From Myoxocephalus aenaeus (lineage: Eukaryota; Chordata; Actinopteri; Perciformes; Cottidae): a stretch of 64,000 nt of DNA. Below are positions 22,900-43,970 of the stretch, piece by piece (positions within the stretch are counted from its first letter, which is position 1; the number at the start of each line of letters is the position of its first letter). Both the position numbers and the translations under genes were made by a program. The DNA is taken from contig JBAMJR010000051.1 in the NCBI GenBank assembly GCA_038501785.1, forward strand, positions 4,742,501-4,806,500, given 5' to 3'. The notes under the pieces are model-generated. The model was not told the DNA's origin and made no database searches. It worked only from the letters and a program-made list of their open reading frames with translations.

Positions 22900-25800
22900 T
22901 CAGGCAGAGGGTGTGAGGCCTTTGTTTACAGTGTTTGCATCGCCCTCTAGTGGCAGACACGTTAACCACTTAGAGAAAATACAGTTTGATGCTAAAACTG
23001 GCACCAATAAGTGGAGGCAAACAAATAATGAATGACAATATAGTAAAACACAGTTGTAAGAACATATGTTTTCTTAAGAGAGTTTAGAGTTATTGACATA
23101 TACTGTATATTATCAAACACTTAAAATGACCTTATATCCGGCCTAAAGCGACGTTGTATTGTGTTACAAACCATTTAATAAGGTGCTTCTAAAAGCTAAA
23201 TATGGGGGTTAAAGTAAAGCGTGACTGATATGGGATACAACAGGGTACATGGATATAATATTACAGACAGCAACAGAGAAAACACCAGTGAATGTATGAT
23301 TTCAGATCGAAGTATAGGAGGATGAACCACCTCGCTGGCTCTGCGCATCTCAAAACTACACTCGGTTATGAAGACAAATTTAAGAGGTTGTATTAAGAAA
23401 AATCTGAATAAAAAAATTTAAACATTTCTGTCCATCCCATGCTCATTTATTTTCTGAGATTTCTGCGTCCACCCCGATACAATGGAGATTAAGGGAATTT
23501 TGTATTTGGGGCTCGCTGCATCAACAATTTACATTTAACAATTGTCCTGTTAACAATTGTCCTGCAATTGTTCTGCAAGTAAAGAAGAATGAAGGAACAA
23601 AGACAATTAGGACCGGAGGACGAAGTGGAACTTTTACGAGCAAGCAACACAATATTGCAGTTAAAATGTCCACACAATGAGCCTCTTTATAAATCAAAAC
23701 CTGAGATACATTCTAAAATGAATTAATAATCATATGAATGAGCCAGGCTCTCAATTACTCATGTAGAAGTTAAAAACAACGAAAATATACATACAGCATC
23801 TTTTTTTTTTGCATCAACATGATGCATCATCAAACTAAATATCCTCCCATATAATCAGGACACAGTAAAAATCATATAATGTACCGATCGCTCAGTCTCT
23901 TAAGATCCTGACCAGCCCAGTCTGAAGCAGAAATGACCTCAACCCCCCTTTCATTAGGTTGTCACTGTCCTGAGAGAATTGTAAACATCAACATCAATCA
24001 CATCAATAAAAGGCTTTCACCGTCTTTGGAGATAAATGAAATAACTACCAACCCCCGCTGCTCTTTCTGCGCCCCTCTGGGACAGATTTACAGAGGTCCC
24101 CGTCCATCTCCCTGCTCCTCCCTCCTCCAGTCTCATCCGGTTAAAGAGAAACAACGAGAGCCAGAGACAACGTCGCTAGGGGGGCTTCTCCATTTGCCAA
24201 CCAGAGCTTCCTGGTGGGTGGAAAGCGTTCTATTTTTGAGGCAGCGAGACAATCAGGAGGCTCTGTTTGTGGTCACAGAGGACAGATTATTTCTTCATAC
24301 AACAATATCATTTACTTTGGTTGTGGATTCACAGTAGAGACGCAATGCTGTCCTCCGGATACTGTGCAACACATTAATACTGTATTTCCTCATGCAATTA
24401 TCCTTTCTCCTCAATTGCTGAGTCAGGGCCTGAATGGGATTATTGATTGCCTAATTGCTTGCCATGTCCCTCAGAGATGACTCACCTCATTTCCACGCTC
24501 TCACATCCTTTTCCCTTTCGGAGATCTCCTGGGAACACACAAGGCCTCATCTGGAGTGCACGTGGTATCATGGCCCTGTCAATACACGGACGGTGCAAAT
24601 GAGCACTGGGGGCTTACGCATTAATCACAGACATCGGTTAAATATCTTGGCATATGGCCGCGGGGGAGGAAAATGTTAATCTCCCGTCTCTCTAGAAAGA
24701 TTAGTAGGATGATCAAGGGGGATAGAAAAAATAGTCTGCTTCTAATGTGGTTTTACTGATTAGCTGTTGACCTGGAGACAAGAGCAAGCTGCAGAGTTGC
24801 ATTTGTTTTCTCCAGAGAAAGCAGACTAAGCATTCTGCACTCAAAATGAACACTGGGTCTTATACAGAAGAAAAAGCAGCAGAGGTCCTTTCTGACTCTG
24901 TGTCTTGAGGTATATTAAAAGGCACAGGACTTTCCCTTGTGGGTGCAGCACTTAACAGAAACAAGCCTCCATTGACTGCCCTCCCAACGTCCTGGCGTGT
25001 CTCCAGGGCAGGAAGTTCTTTTCTTGATCTTGAATGACCTCTGCATGCCTTTCACAGCAGATGAGGGCCTGAACGCACCGCTGTGCCGCAGCACTCTTCA
25101 CCGGCTGTGAAGGAGCTTGAGTTGTATCCCAGGAGGGGGAGAGGACAGCTACAGTTGCAGACGTGTGGAGCAGAATATAGTGGAAAGCCCACGGTGAGCA
25201 CAGGATGAGGACTTAGATGCTCTGGTTCAGAAAGACCCGTCAGACTACCTGTCATCCCCAGTTATTTCTAAAGAGTGTGACTGGAAGACGATCCTCCGGC
25301 CTCACAGTAAGAGGCTTACAAAGAGGAAACAATACAGGCATTCAGACCAAAGTCGTTAAGATCAGATTTGGGGGTCTTATCAGAAGTGATCTTTTTGTAT
25401 CGGATGCCTCTTTTTTCTTTTTGCATTTCACACCAACCAGGACTGACGGATAGGCAAGTCTCAGTCTCTCATCTCAGCTGGATAGAGTTCACTAGTTCAA
25501 GGACTCGACTGAGGCATTGAAAATATATGATTAAGAGTTACTTCCTGGGGTTGTATCTCTATGATAATCACCTCGTCTCAGCTACTCAGTCAGTTTAGCG
25601 ATTATAGCTTCCATGCTATTATTAGTGCTAAGATAAATATGTAGGGGCATCCTGGCATCAGCATGACTCTAACAGCTGAATGTATTAAGTGCATTAATAC
25701 ACAAAACATAGGTGGCCATATTTCAAATGTGCCAGTGTCACAATAACGACAGAACTGTCTTCTTCAGAAGCAATACAGTGTGTTGCAATATTCATTATTT

Positions 25801-26527
25801 TGTCACATAATTGCATAGAAAGCAACCAAAACAACTTTATTTGTCAAAAAGGGATGCGGACAACCTAATTGTCATCATTCACCACCTTTCGATTTAAGGA
25901 ACGACTCCAAGATGGTCTCAAAATAACATTTAACTAGGCTCTCCAAATATTTGAGAAGATGAAAAGAACCATTTGTGTACTGCATCCAAATAAACTCAGA
26001 CTTTGACAAGCATTTCCAAATAAAGCCATCTTTGTGGAGCGCTGCTGAAGGTTGTTTCAGGAGTACATTACATCGGGTTTGAATTACTTCACCTTTTGAA
26101 TCAGACTCCAACAAAACGCCTGTCTTGAATCAGACAGACTGCACAGAAAGCCAAATATCCAGCATGTGATGTCATGAAAAGACATGCAGTTTCTCTTTTG
26201 GCAGAATTGGAGGCAGCTTTTGTGATTACTTTTTCCGGGCAGATCTCCAGTCACACGGCCCGTCTCTGCTCTCAACGGCCGCACTTTTCAGTCTTTATCC
26301 AACTGTACTAAATATTATTCAGCTGAACTCTTAATAAACATGAACATTGAAATGGAGAAACTTTATGTCGAAATTTTTTGTAACTTTATCTACATTATTT
26401 TACGTAGATGCCTCCCTACTAAACTGCAATATTCACCTTAGCAAAATCAAATATTTCGATACTATTGCACGACTTACCAATTAAGGAAAAAAAACAACAA
26501 CAAAAACACAGAAAATTCATATCAATC
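22900..26527. other. Intergenic region between cd7 and jpt1
   Basis: No exon could be supported. Overlapping short frames at 23933-24679 and 25217-25453 have no splice context and no family resemblance. The G/C-balanced, TAAT-containing stretch at 24330-24700 does not look like a repeat I know and might be regulatory, but there is no direct evidence. Confidence 0.4.
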
Positions 26528-26533
26528 TTTATT
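26528..26533 (-). promoter_or_regulatory. jpt1 polyadenylation signal (AATAAA)
   Basis: AATAAA on the minus strand, about 390 nt past the jpt1 stop codon; the first good signal downstream. Confidence 0.6.
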
Positions 26534-26925
26534 GTATTTAGAAATCCACGCATCAAATCTTTTTTATTATTTTTTTCCTTTAGCATTTACAACAGGGAAC
26601 AATGAGGGACAAGCTAAACGTCATGCCTTTCCCAGCAGGCGCGATGCACTACAGGATGGGCTGAAATGAAAGGGGGGAAGAGAGATACATAAAGTGCTTT
26701 TGTCAACAGTTTTCTTATTTTAATAGAAAAAAGGATCAAAACAAAAGGTTTGAGGGTGGAGGAAGAGGACCCAGGGGTCCATGGACGTGACGGCGGTGAG
26801 TGCATGTGAAGTAGGGAAGAAGGTGACAGGTTGATGAGGAGGAAGAGTGGTGGGTGGTATTTATCTTTTAAAAAATAAAAAAGCGCTCGAATGAAAAAAC
26901 AAAAAACAAAAAAAAACAAGTGGTC

Positions 26926-36076
<9,151 letters not shown>

Positions 36077-36273
36077 CGTTATGGAGTATTTCGACGCCTT
36101 GGCGGAGATAGATAGTCGATGAGAAACTAATAAAGACAGTCCTCCTCCTTCCCCGCAGAGCTGCGACGGGATGTAGACTCCACCCGACACTGAAAAGCAT
36201 AACGGCGACCAGATCCGCTGGTTCTGCGGTGCCAGCCCACGAGACCCAGCCCACCAGCGTTCGACCCGCTCTG

Positions 36274-36309
36274 ATTGGCTAGAACATCACAGAACTCCTC
36301 TCTCATTGG
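36274..36309 (-). promoter_or_regulatory. Two CCAAT boxes upstream of jpt1
   Basis: ATTGG at 36274-36278 and 36305-36309 read as CCAAT on the minus strand, about 200 and 230 bp before the jpt1 start codon, in a GC-rich stretch without TATA. This fits a housekeeping promoter. Confidence 0.5.
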
Positions 36310-36394
36310 ACAGAACCTCAGCGATCGCCTCTCTTGTTGGTGGCAGGTCTCGGCTTCATGTCAGTGATGAGTCCACCTCCACATCCCTGAGGGC

Positions 36395-36419
36395 TTTTTT
36401 TTTTTTTTTTTTTTTTTTT
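36395..36419. repeat. 25-bp poly-T
   Basis: A homopolymer T run between the jpt1 promoter and the sumo2 3' end. Confidence 0.9.
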
Positions 36420-36680
36420 ACTGCTATTAGCATTGATCATGAAATTCTGCAAAATATTTCAAACTGCAATGTAAGGGTAAAGAAAAACGCAGATAACTTT
36501 GACCTCAAGCTATTGGGAAGATCTTGGGTCAACTATCTAGTTTGATGTTATGTGGACAAGCTTTGTGACAGTTTTACAAATGTATTATTATATTTTGTAT
36601 GCATTTCTACCCAGAAGAGGGTTCAACAACCACACTGGAAAACCAGACAAAATAAGTGGAAGTTTCAAAAAGACAATAGC

Positions 36681-36686
36681 TTTATT
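36681..36686 (-). promoter_or_regulatory. Probable sumo2 polyadenylation signal (AATAAA)
   Basis: AATAAA on the minus strand about 1.4 kb past the sumo2 stop and about 600 bp upstream of the jpt1 start. It would give a long AU-rich 3' UTR like that of mammalian SUMO2. Earlier signals cannot be excluded. Confidence 0.5.
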
Positions 36687-37525
36687 TTAACAAGCATCTT
36701 AATACAAACAATACAGATTACAGCCTTTATATAAGGGGAGACACCCCAGGTGAATAAGGTTGAATGTTTAACTAATATATATCAACATGAAACTTCACTC
36801 GTTGATTATTTATATTAAGGCAATCATTTTTGTATTACACATTTTCTGTAAAATTATTTAAAATCTACAAATTAGGATTATCTTCATAAATATGTTTTAA
36901 TTTGCATATATTTCCAGAACAGAAATCTGAACATTGAATAAAGCAAGGTTCAAAATTATTCTTTCATCTTTTTTCTTTCAGAGATTGTTTTATATCTCTT
37001 TGCATCGCTCTATAAATCAGAAAATACTGTCAACAGCCATAAGAAAGCAATTCTTTTTTACCATGTTTTTGGGAATAAAATGTTCTATAAATCAGGCTAT
37101 GAATTATCTATTAACAAACCCCTCTTATGAAAACTTTCAGAATATAGATAGGAATGAAAGTAGCAACTTTGGTGTATGCAAGTGCTACTGAAGTGGAGAT
37201 TTCTGGGTCACTGTATGAGAAAAAACAAATTTGAAGAAAACTGCCTTTAAAGACGTGTATTGTAAAATTTCATACATTTTAAAGACAATACAGGTGAACA
37301 GGGTAAAAAGAATTCAGAAATATGCAAATGAGACATTATCTATTGCTAACTTTTGGTGAATTTAGGAGAAATCACAAATAAACAAAGTGAAGTCAAAGAA
37401 AGACCTAAATGTGCTTTTGGGATGTTTTGTTTCCATTTAAGATTGAAGCCAAATAGCACAACATTTTAAAATTGATCAGTGCATGAAAAACAATATTTTT
37501 GCCTGGGGTGTCTCTAACCGAGACA

Positions 37526-37564
37526 TCATATTTTGGGACGCCTGAAGTGCGTCCCAAAATATGA
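37526..37564. repeat. Perfect hairpin in sumo2 3' UTR region (16-bp stem)
   Basis: TCATATTTTGGGACGC (37526-37541) is the exact reverse complement of 37549-37564, with a 7-nt loop (ctgaagt). It lies about 520 nt past the sumo2 stop, inside the predicted 3' UTR on the minus strand. Confidence 0.85.
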
Positions 37565-38082
37565 AGCATGGCCGAGTCAAACAATGAATGAAACATATCT
37601 TTACACATAAAAATTTATAAAATCAAATATGTTTTCTGAAGATAACAGAAACCAAATGACAACGCAGCCCCATTCCCAAACTGGGTACACGGTTCCCTAA
37701 AGGTTATAAAATACAGTTTAAGAACAGATATTCTGGACACTTATCAAGCCTAGCCCAACAACATTTGTTCAGTAAAGTCTGTTGTATTAATTCTCCCTCC
37801 ATCACCAGTCCTATTGGTCTGCCTCCCTTCAAGAAGAAGTCCTTTTACAATACAGCATGAACAAACAAAACCTGGGTGTGGTTTATGTACATAAACAGAA
37901 CAGTAACAAGGGCAAGCATGAAAATACTGTACAGCAGTGTGTGTAGTGCAGAGAAATTACAACTTCTTCTGCATGGAAATCGGTTGAGACAAAAGAACAA
38001 GTTGCGAAGGAGCGCCCACTGTTTTTTTTCAGGCCGGGAAGGTTGATTGTGTTAAGGAGGAAAATGGTGAAGCATACGTTGA

Positions 38083-41000
38083 TTAAATGAGGCCTCCGGT
38101 CTGTTGCTGGAACACGTCAATTGTATCTTCATCTTCCATTTCCAACTGTTAAGAAAAATAAAAAGTTATATAAACATGTGCCACATGACTTTGATAGGCC
38201 TGAAGTTCTGTGCAATCTATTTGCTACATTTCATACCCAGTTGGCCTGCATCTTGTGTACATTATTTTCCAAGATAAATTGACTTTATTAGGCAACAATT
38301 GTAAAGAAAGAGACAGGGGACATGCTCAAGTTGTGTCAAGATGTTGCAGTTGCATGTTATGAGCCTCAGGGATGAGATCGGGCTCGATTCAAACTTAAAT
38401 TTGTTGTTTGCGTGGGCAAAATTAAACATTAAGCCAGGCTAACACAGCATTGCAATAAAAGGCCATAACATGTAAGTTGTGCACACTCCAGCTATTAATT
38501 GCAGCAAGTATGTCTGCATCTGTTTAAGGGGTCATATAGTATCATACAATTACTTTGTTTCCATCACGTATTTAACATTGTTGAGGGTAAAAAGGGAATA
38601 TCAAAAATCTTTTGTGGAAGTGCATGAAGCTAGTTTGATCTCACTAACAACTCCAGGCAGCAGGGTGCCCTTTGTGTGTGTATTTTACTATTCAGTCTGT
38701 TTTGGGTATAAACAAATTGCCTCAAAGCGTCACACTTACCTGTGATGGCGTGTCTGTCTCGTTTATTGGCTGTCCATCAAACCTGAACCTGATTTGCTTC
38801 ATTGAAAGTCCCTGGAGAAACAACACATGAAACGATGAATGTAAATTAAAAGACTCATTATTCCCATTCCTTTTTATAAATTGTAACACAGCCTGTGCCG
38901 ATCAGGTGACTTTGACCAACTCTTTGAACATTTCACAGCTTAACAAAGGGTTCATACAAAGAAACCATACGTTCACGAGGACCACATCGTTAGAGGGCTG
39001 GCATGCAGCTTCTGCACAGATTCTCATGTCAGCGGCCGTGACTTCTATTTGATAGACGAGAGTAGGGCTGTCAACGAATGTTCGAAATTCGAATATATAT
39101 TCGAATAGTTGTTCAAAACAGAATTTTGAATGTGAAAATTAATATTCGAATGTAAAAAAAAAAGAAAAAAAAAGGAATTTGGAGGATAATTATCGTGAAT
39201 CTGGCAACCCCCGCCGCAGCCGCGACGAAGTGTCCTCTTTTTGTTACGAGCTGTTCGGGGCAGAGTCTATAACCCGGAGCAGACGTGAAGCTGGGTGAGA
39301 GGCTTTCACGTGCCTAATGCGCAACCAGAAAGTCGAATATATTATTATATTATATATATTTTTTAAAAGGGAATATTCGAACGTAATTTTTGAGCAATTT
39401 TGACAGCCCTAGACGACAGCGACATTTTACAAAGATTGTACGAAGCGCTGTCTCAAAACATTTTCTTGTGAAGTGAAGCGAGTGAAGTTAACTCTCCAAC
39501 AATAATTAACTTCATGATACATTCATCAGCAAAACAGAGATTTCCCTGCTGTAAGGCGAGCAGCAAGCTACTTGGCGTTCACAGTCTCGCTCAAGGACAC
39601 TTTGCCATGCAAACAGGAGGAACCTTGTGAGTGAAGGACAACCCGTTCTCCTCCCAGAGTCAGACGCCCAAATTTAGTAATCCACAAAACCCTAACATAC
39701 ATTTATAATCAAAATAACAGTTATGTAATTCAAAGTTAAAGTAGTTTGATTTATAAATCTGTAACACAATGAATTACACAAGCAAAATGTTTTACATATA
39801 TAACACAAGCAGAGCTTTTCATGGAAATCTCTAAATATTATATTAATATTTGTATTGTAAGTGCTGACTTTTGAAGGAAATATAAACCTATTGCTATACT
39901 CTCTCTTGCAGTAAAACCCAAATAAAGGAATAATGAAAAACATCTGCTTCTCATTGTCGTTGTAAAAATGAGCTGCATGACAAACACGTCTCTTTTCTGG
40001 CAGCCTAAGGAACAGACGTTGAGTTTCCATTCTTTCATTTGACTTTCAGATACAAAATAATATTAGAGGCTGCGTTTGTCTATTGGATATATAGATACTT
40101 CAGAATGCAAGTTATCAAACCTCAGCTGTGTTCAGATATTGAGGGAAGATTTGCATCGACTCTGTAGCCCTGACTGCATGTCATAGAGCAGAACTGGATC
40201 ATCGCCAAGAAACTATGAACAATACCTCTTTGAGAAAGGAACGACCATGATGAATAACTCTTTAGTGAGCCTCTTCTGGCTTTTATTTAAGTTTGACCTT
40301 TCAGCCGACTGCAATGTCTTTCGATGGCTTGGATGCGATGCGTCTGTTGGACAAAGCCTGGATTTCTCTGACATCCTGACTCTGACCTAAAAGTCAACTA
40401 AAATGTTTGTGTCAAATAAAAACCACAGTTACATACTTGTAAATTGCCCAGACATAAATGCCGGTTTTCTTGAGGTTAACTTTGCACTATTTAGAATGCT
40501 GGCCTTTTGTGTCTTCAAACAAGATTAAACACGTACGTACTACAAAGAGGTTGCTTTAAACCATCAAGCAATTACAATAATGATTTCCATATGATGTAAA
40601 TGCAGCATAATTTAGCAACGTAGCTCTCCTAAGCCTTGCTCCACACTGTCTACACAGCTGGAAAGACAACGAAAAAAGAAAAAGAAAAAAACGCTTTTTA
40701 CTGGCAGACATGTCATAGTAGGAAAAGCTTAAAAAACGCATATATATATATATATAAAAATAAAAAAGCTGCTTTACATTTAGGCGTGCTGGTTCTAGGT
40801 CCCCAGTATTGTGAATACTGGCGTAAATAATATTATTAATTAAGAGACATTAGGAGTTTTGTCAAGGAGCTACAAGACGGGCTTTGGGTGTCATTTACTC
40901 GACATATTCCAAAGATTCAACCGAGTGCATGCATTTCATGCAGTGGGTGTGAGTATAGTGAGTAATAGTGGAGGTGCTGCACCCTTTGACTGCAAAAAGC

Positions 41001-41274
41001 TAGTGGACAGTTTCTAACAATGCAGACAATACAATCGTAAAAATAAATTGAGGGAAACGGTTTCCTTTTTTTTTTTTAAAGAAATTGCTTGTGGTGGTTG
41101 ATATAATTGCCTTTAAAGCTAAACAGCTTAATAATGAAGGAAAAATAGAAGATATGTAACATTTTCTTTGAAGGTGAATATCAAAGCTAACCTTCATTAA
41201 AGAGCTTAAATAACTAAGTGGCAGAACACACAAGAGAGCACTCGTTGGCCTCATGTTATAGAAAATGATTGTCA

Positions 41275-41309
<35 letters not shown>

Positions 41310-43022
41310 AATGCAGTGATTTGACCCCACTGGTTTAGGAAATAGACCTATGACATCATCCTGAGTGGTCACAATCAATCAGCTGTGGTTGTTGTGTGCA
41401 GACATCGAGTCCCACCCACCTGTCTATCGCAGTAGGCCTTCATGAGTTTGATGAGCGGCGTGTGTCTTTTGATCTTGAACTGCACGATAGAGCCATCCTG
41501 ACCTGCTACCTTCAGGTTTATGTGTTCGTTGCTTTCTGTCTTGACTGAGTCCTGATTGATAAAGTCAGAGAGAAAAGAAGAAAAAAAACAGTTAACAACA
41601 GCCATACAGGAATCCAGAATATGCTAATTTGATCAACTACAAACACAGTTCATTTCTGGGTTACAGCTTCACAGATGTAAAGAACGGCATGTTTCTCTCC
41701 ATTAGTATAATTTGTTTTCCCCAGAGCTGCAATCTCTGATCATCATTTTTAAGATGAGTGGTTGATTAGTAATAAAAGATGAAACATCGACAGTGAAGTG
41801 GTTAAATGAGGAGCAACCGGTAACAGGCGCAACATGCCATTAAGGAAAGTAGGACAGTATGATTATACTGCGAGACAATAGAGCTCTGAGATCCGATTTT
41901 ACACCTCTAGTGCCATTGATTTATAAGCCGGAGCTGACAATGTGGCAAATGTTTTTAAATATACAAGATTTTTGCATCAATGTAATTAAATAATTAATTC
42001 ACTCGATACCTAGTGGTTTACAAATTTCCATAAAATGCATTTGAGTAAACTTTAAAATCTGTCCTGGAGCACGTTCTCCCTTTGATTACATTCTGTTCCA
42101 GCGCCTTTAAATTCATATCTTAGTACAAGTTGGCCACAGCCGACAGCGGTGGAAGACGTATTGAGATTTTAACTTAAGTAGTAATACCACGGTGTAGAAA
42201 TACTCTGTTACAAGCAAAAGTTCTGAATTCCTGAATTTTAGTCAAATGTTGACTATGAATCTTGAATAAAAAGTCTGCTGTCAAGCCAAAGACTCACCCA
42301 GAACAATGTGCTATATCAGGTTTTAATGGCAGTTAAGTGAGTGAAGCAAATGGACATTAAAGTATTGATTAGGAAGAACTATGTTATTGAGGAATAAAGT
42401 AAACAGCAATGGTCCAAGGATAGACCTCTTCCTGATGGTAAGCGTCATTGATGCATTATATTGTGTTTATCACTTTAATGTTGCAGTTGGTAAAAGGTGC
42501 AGCTCATTGTACTTAATTTACTGCTGGAAAACCGAATCCATAATAGTATATCATAATGTATCAGTTGATTTGTTATTCATATTGATAATCTGAATCTGCA
42601 CAGCAAGTGTCAAACAAATAGAGTAAGAAGTATAATATTTCCCTCTGAGATGTAGTGCAGTAGAAATAAAAAGTAGCATCAAATGGAAACACAAGCTATC
42701 AACATCATGAGCCTTTCTCTCTGTCTTTCTCTCTCTTTCCCTCGCACACAAGTAAAAACATTGCGCCAGTGAGGAAGACACCCGCTGGTTGGCTGTGTGC
42801 TCAAGCAGAAAGGGATCTGCGCGCCTTTCAATGCGCGTTCACAAACCTTCCGGTCTATCAAAGTAGGCATAGATAGTAGTTGCAATTTAGCTCTCAACTT
42901 TATCAATGTGAAACAGAACATGTGGACCTTTTTCTCTGAGCCCTTATGACACAGATCTGGTGAAACAAACGAGTATTTTGATACAATGTGAAGATCCTCA
43001 CCTTTGGTTTTTCATCAGCCAT
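38083..43022 (-). CDS. sumo2: Small ubiquitin-related modifier 2
   Basis: Ubiquitin-like modifier joined to lysines of nuclear proteins by SAE1/2, UBC9 and SUMO E3 ligases. Four exons: 43022-43002, 41551-41420, 38811-38740 and 38145-38083, all phase 0, giving 95 aa, the length of human SUMO2. Exon 1 is MADEKPK. Exon 2 contains VKTESNEHINLKVAGQDGS, including the chain-forming Lys11 in a VKTE consensus, and QFKIKRHTPLIKLMKAYC. Exon 3 has the SIM-binding strand QIRFRFDGQPINETDTP. Exon 4 has LEMEDEDTIDVFQQQTGG, whose di-glycine becomes the C terminus after SENP cleavage; the removed tail is LI rather than human VY. SUMO2 rather than SUMO3 is favoured by the two-residue tail and the gene order. 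It is divergent from nup85. Confidence 0.98.
39063..39411. mobile_element. MITE with TAGGGCTGTCAA ends (hAT-like)
   Basis: A 349-bp element with inverted ends TAGGGCTGTCAA / TTGACAGCCCTA and near-identical 8-bp flanks, gacgagag (39055-39062) and gacgacag (39412-39419). Subterminal 'attcgaa' motifs repeat at both sides. No coding capacity. It lies in sumo2 intron 2. Confidence 0.85.
39541..39661 (-). repeat. Degraded retroelement/SINE-like fragment
   Basis: 'ctcgctcaaggacactttg' together with 'ctgctgtaaggcga' resembles the antisense of a dispersed fish SINE/LINE tail. Weak and from memory. Confidence 0.4.
41278..41309. repeat. (AAT)n microsatellite
   Basis: About ten AAT units in sumo2 intron 2, 130 bp downstream of exon 2. 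Confidence 0.9.
42135..42270 (+). repeat. Dispersed fish repeat fragment
   Basis: 'acttaagtagtaataccac' and 'aaatactctgttacaag' match a very widespread teleost repeat (from memory) that starts 'cagtggtggaa'. It lies in sumo2 intron 1. A relative is seen at 60540-60670. Confidence 0.6.
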
Positions 43023-43970
43023 GGTCACTCTTTTGGCGCTTCTCTACGCTGCCACACAAAGAATACGGGTGCGCGCACGTACACATTCCCGTTTAAACGA
43101 TTCAAACCAAGCGTGCGCGGTCACGCGCAGGTGCGCGTCCACAGTGCCGGGTTCTGAATGGCTACAGGTAATCACGTGGATGAAAGCGCAGTCTGGGCAT
43201 GGGCGGGACAGTCCCAATGCGCGTTACAGGGGAACCCAGAACCACATGCACGCGCACAACTATGTTTTTCCTTTTGTTGTCAGGATTGTAGAGGTTCAGT
43301 TATCCCTAAAAATACACCTCCTCACACTACTGACCTCTCATCAGGCTTCAGTCATCACCCCTATACAGTACATTACACTTACCGCACTTATTATCGTTTT
43401 ATTTTTATTTTAACTCTATAAATCCCAGCGGCCATCTTGTTTTTCTCTCTGATGAAGATGTGCTTCTTTATAAAAAAAGAAATTCAAAGTATTTTTTATT
43501 TTTTGAATAATAATGTGTGTATTTCAATATAAATGTAATCCAAACTCTGATTCTTAATCTAGTGGAAATATGAATATGTTTTTGCATGGTTAACAGAACA
43601 TATTTTGACAATTCATTAATTGCTTTCGTTTTGTATGTGAACCCAGTTTCCCAGAGCTTAAGATGTATTGATCATATGTTGCTAATTAAATGCATTTTTT
43701 GTGTGTCATGTGTGTCTTGTATACAGCCTATGGTCGGGACAAAACCACACAATGAGCCATATAAAGCAGATAAAAAAATAAAAAATAAACACTGTACAGG
43801 CAGGAGAATGGCCAGCCATTTCGTGACGTCATCACTGCTGCGCGGGGAGGGCCTTCGAATGAATGACGTAGGCGCGTAAGCAGCGCTGGAGCTGTAGTTC
43901 ATGTGGTGGAGTCTTTAGCGCGGAATAGTTAGTCCTTTACATTAAAGCGTATCACTAATATTGCTCTCTG
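43023..43970. promoter_or_regulatory. Bidirectional promoter region of sumo2 and nup85
   Basis: 948 bp separate the divergent start codons. GC-rich, CpG-containing blocks lie near the sumo2 side (43060-43250) and the nup85 side (43800-43930), with AT-rich DNA between. Each gene may therefore have its own core promoter. Confidence 0.65.
43824..43831. promoter_or_regulatory. CRE palindrome TGACGTCA
   Basis: A perfect CREB/ATF site 140 bp upstream of the nup85 start codon. A second half-type site (TGACGTA) lies at 43864-43870. Typical of housekeeping promoters. Confidence 0.6.

Noticed and set aside
23933..24679. Overlapping frames of 134, 88 and 74 codons between cd7 and jpt1
   Set aside because: No domain resemblance and no splice pairing; a conserved non-coding element is possible but cannot be shown without comparison.
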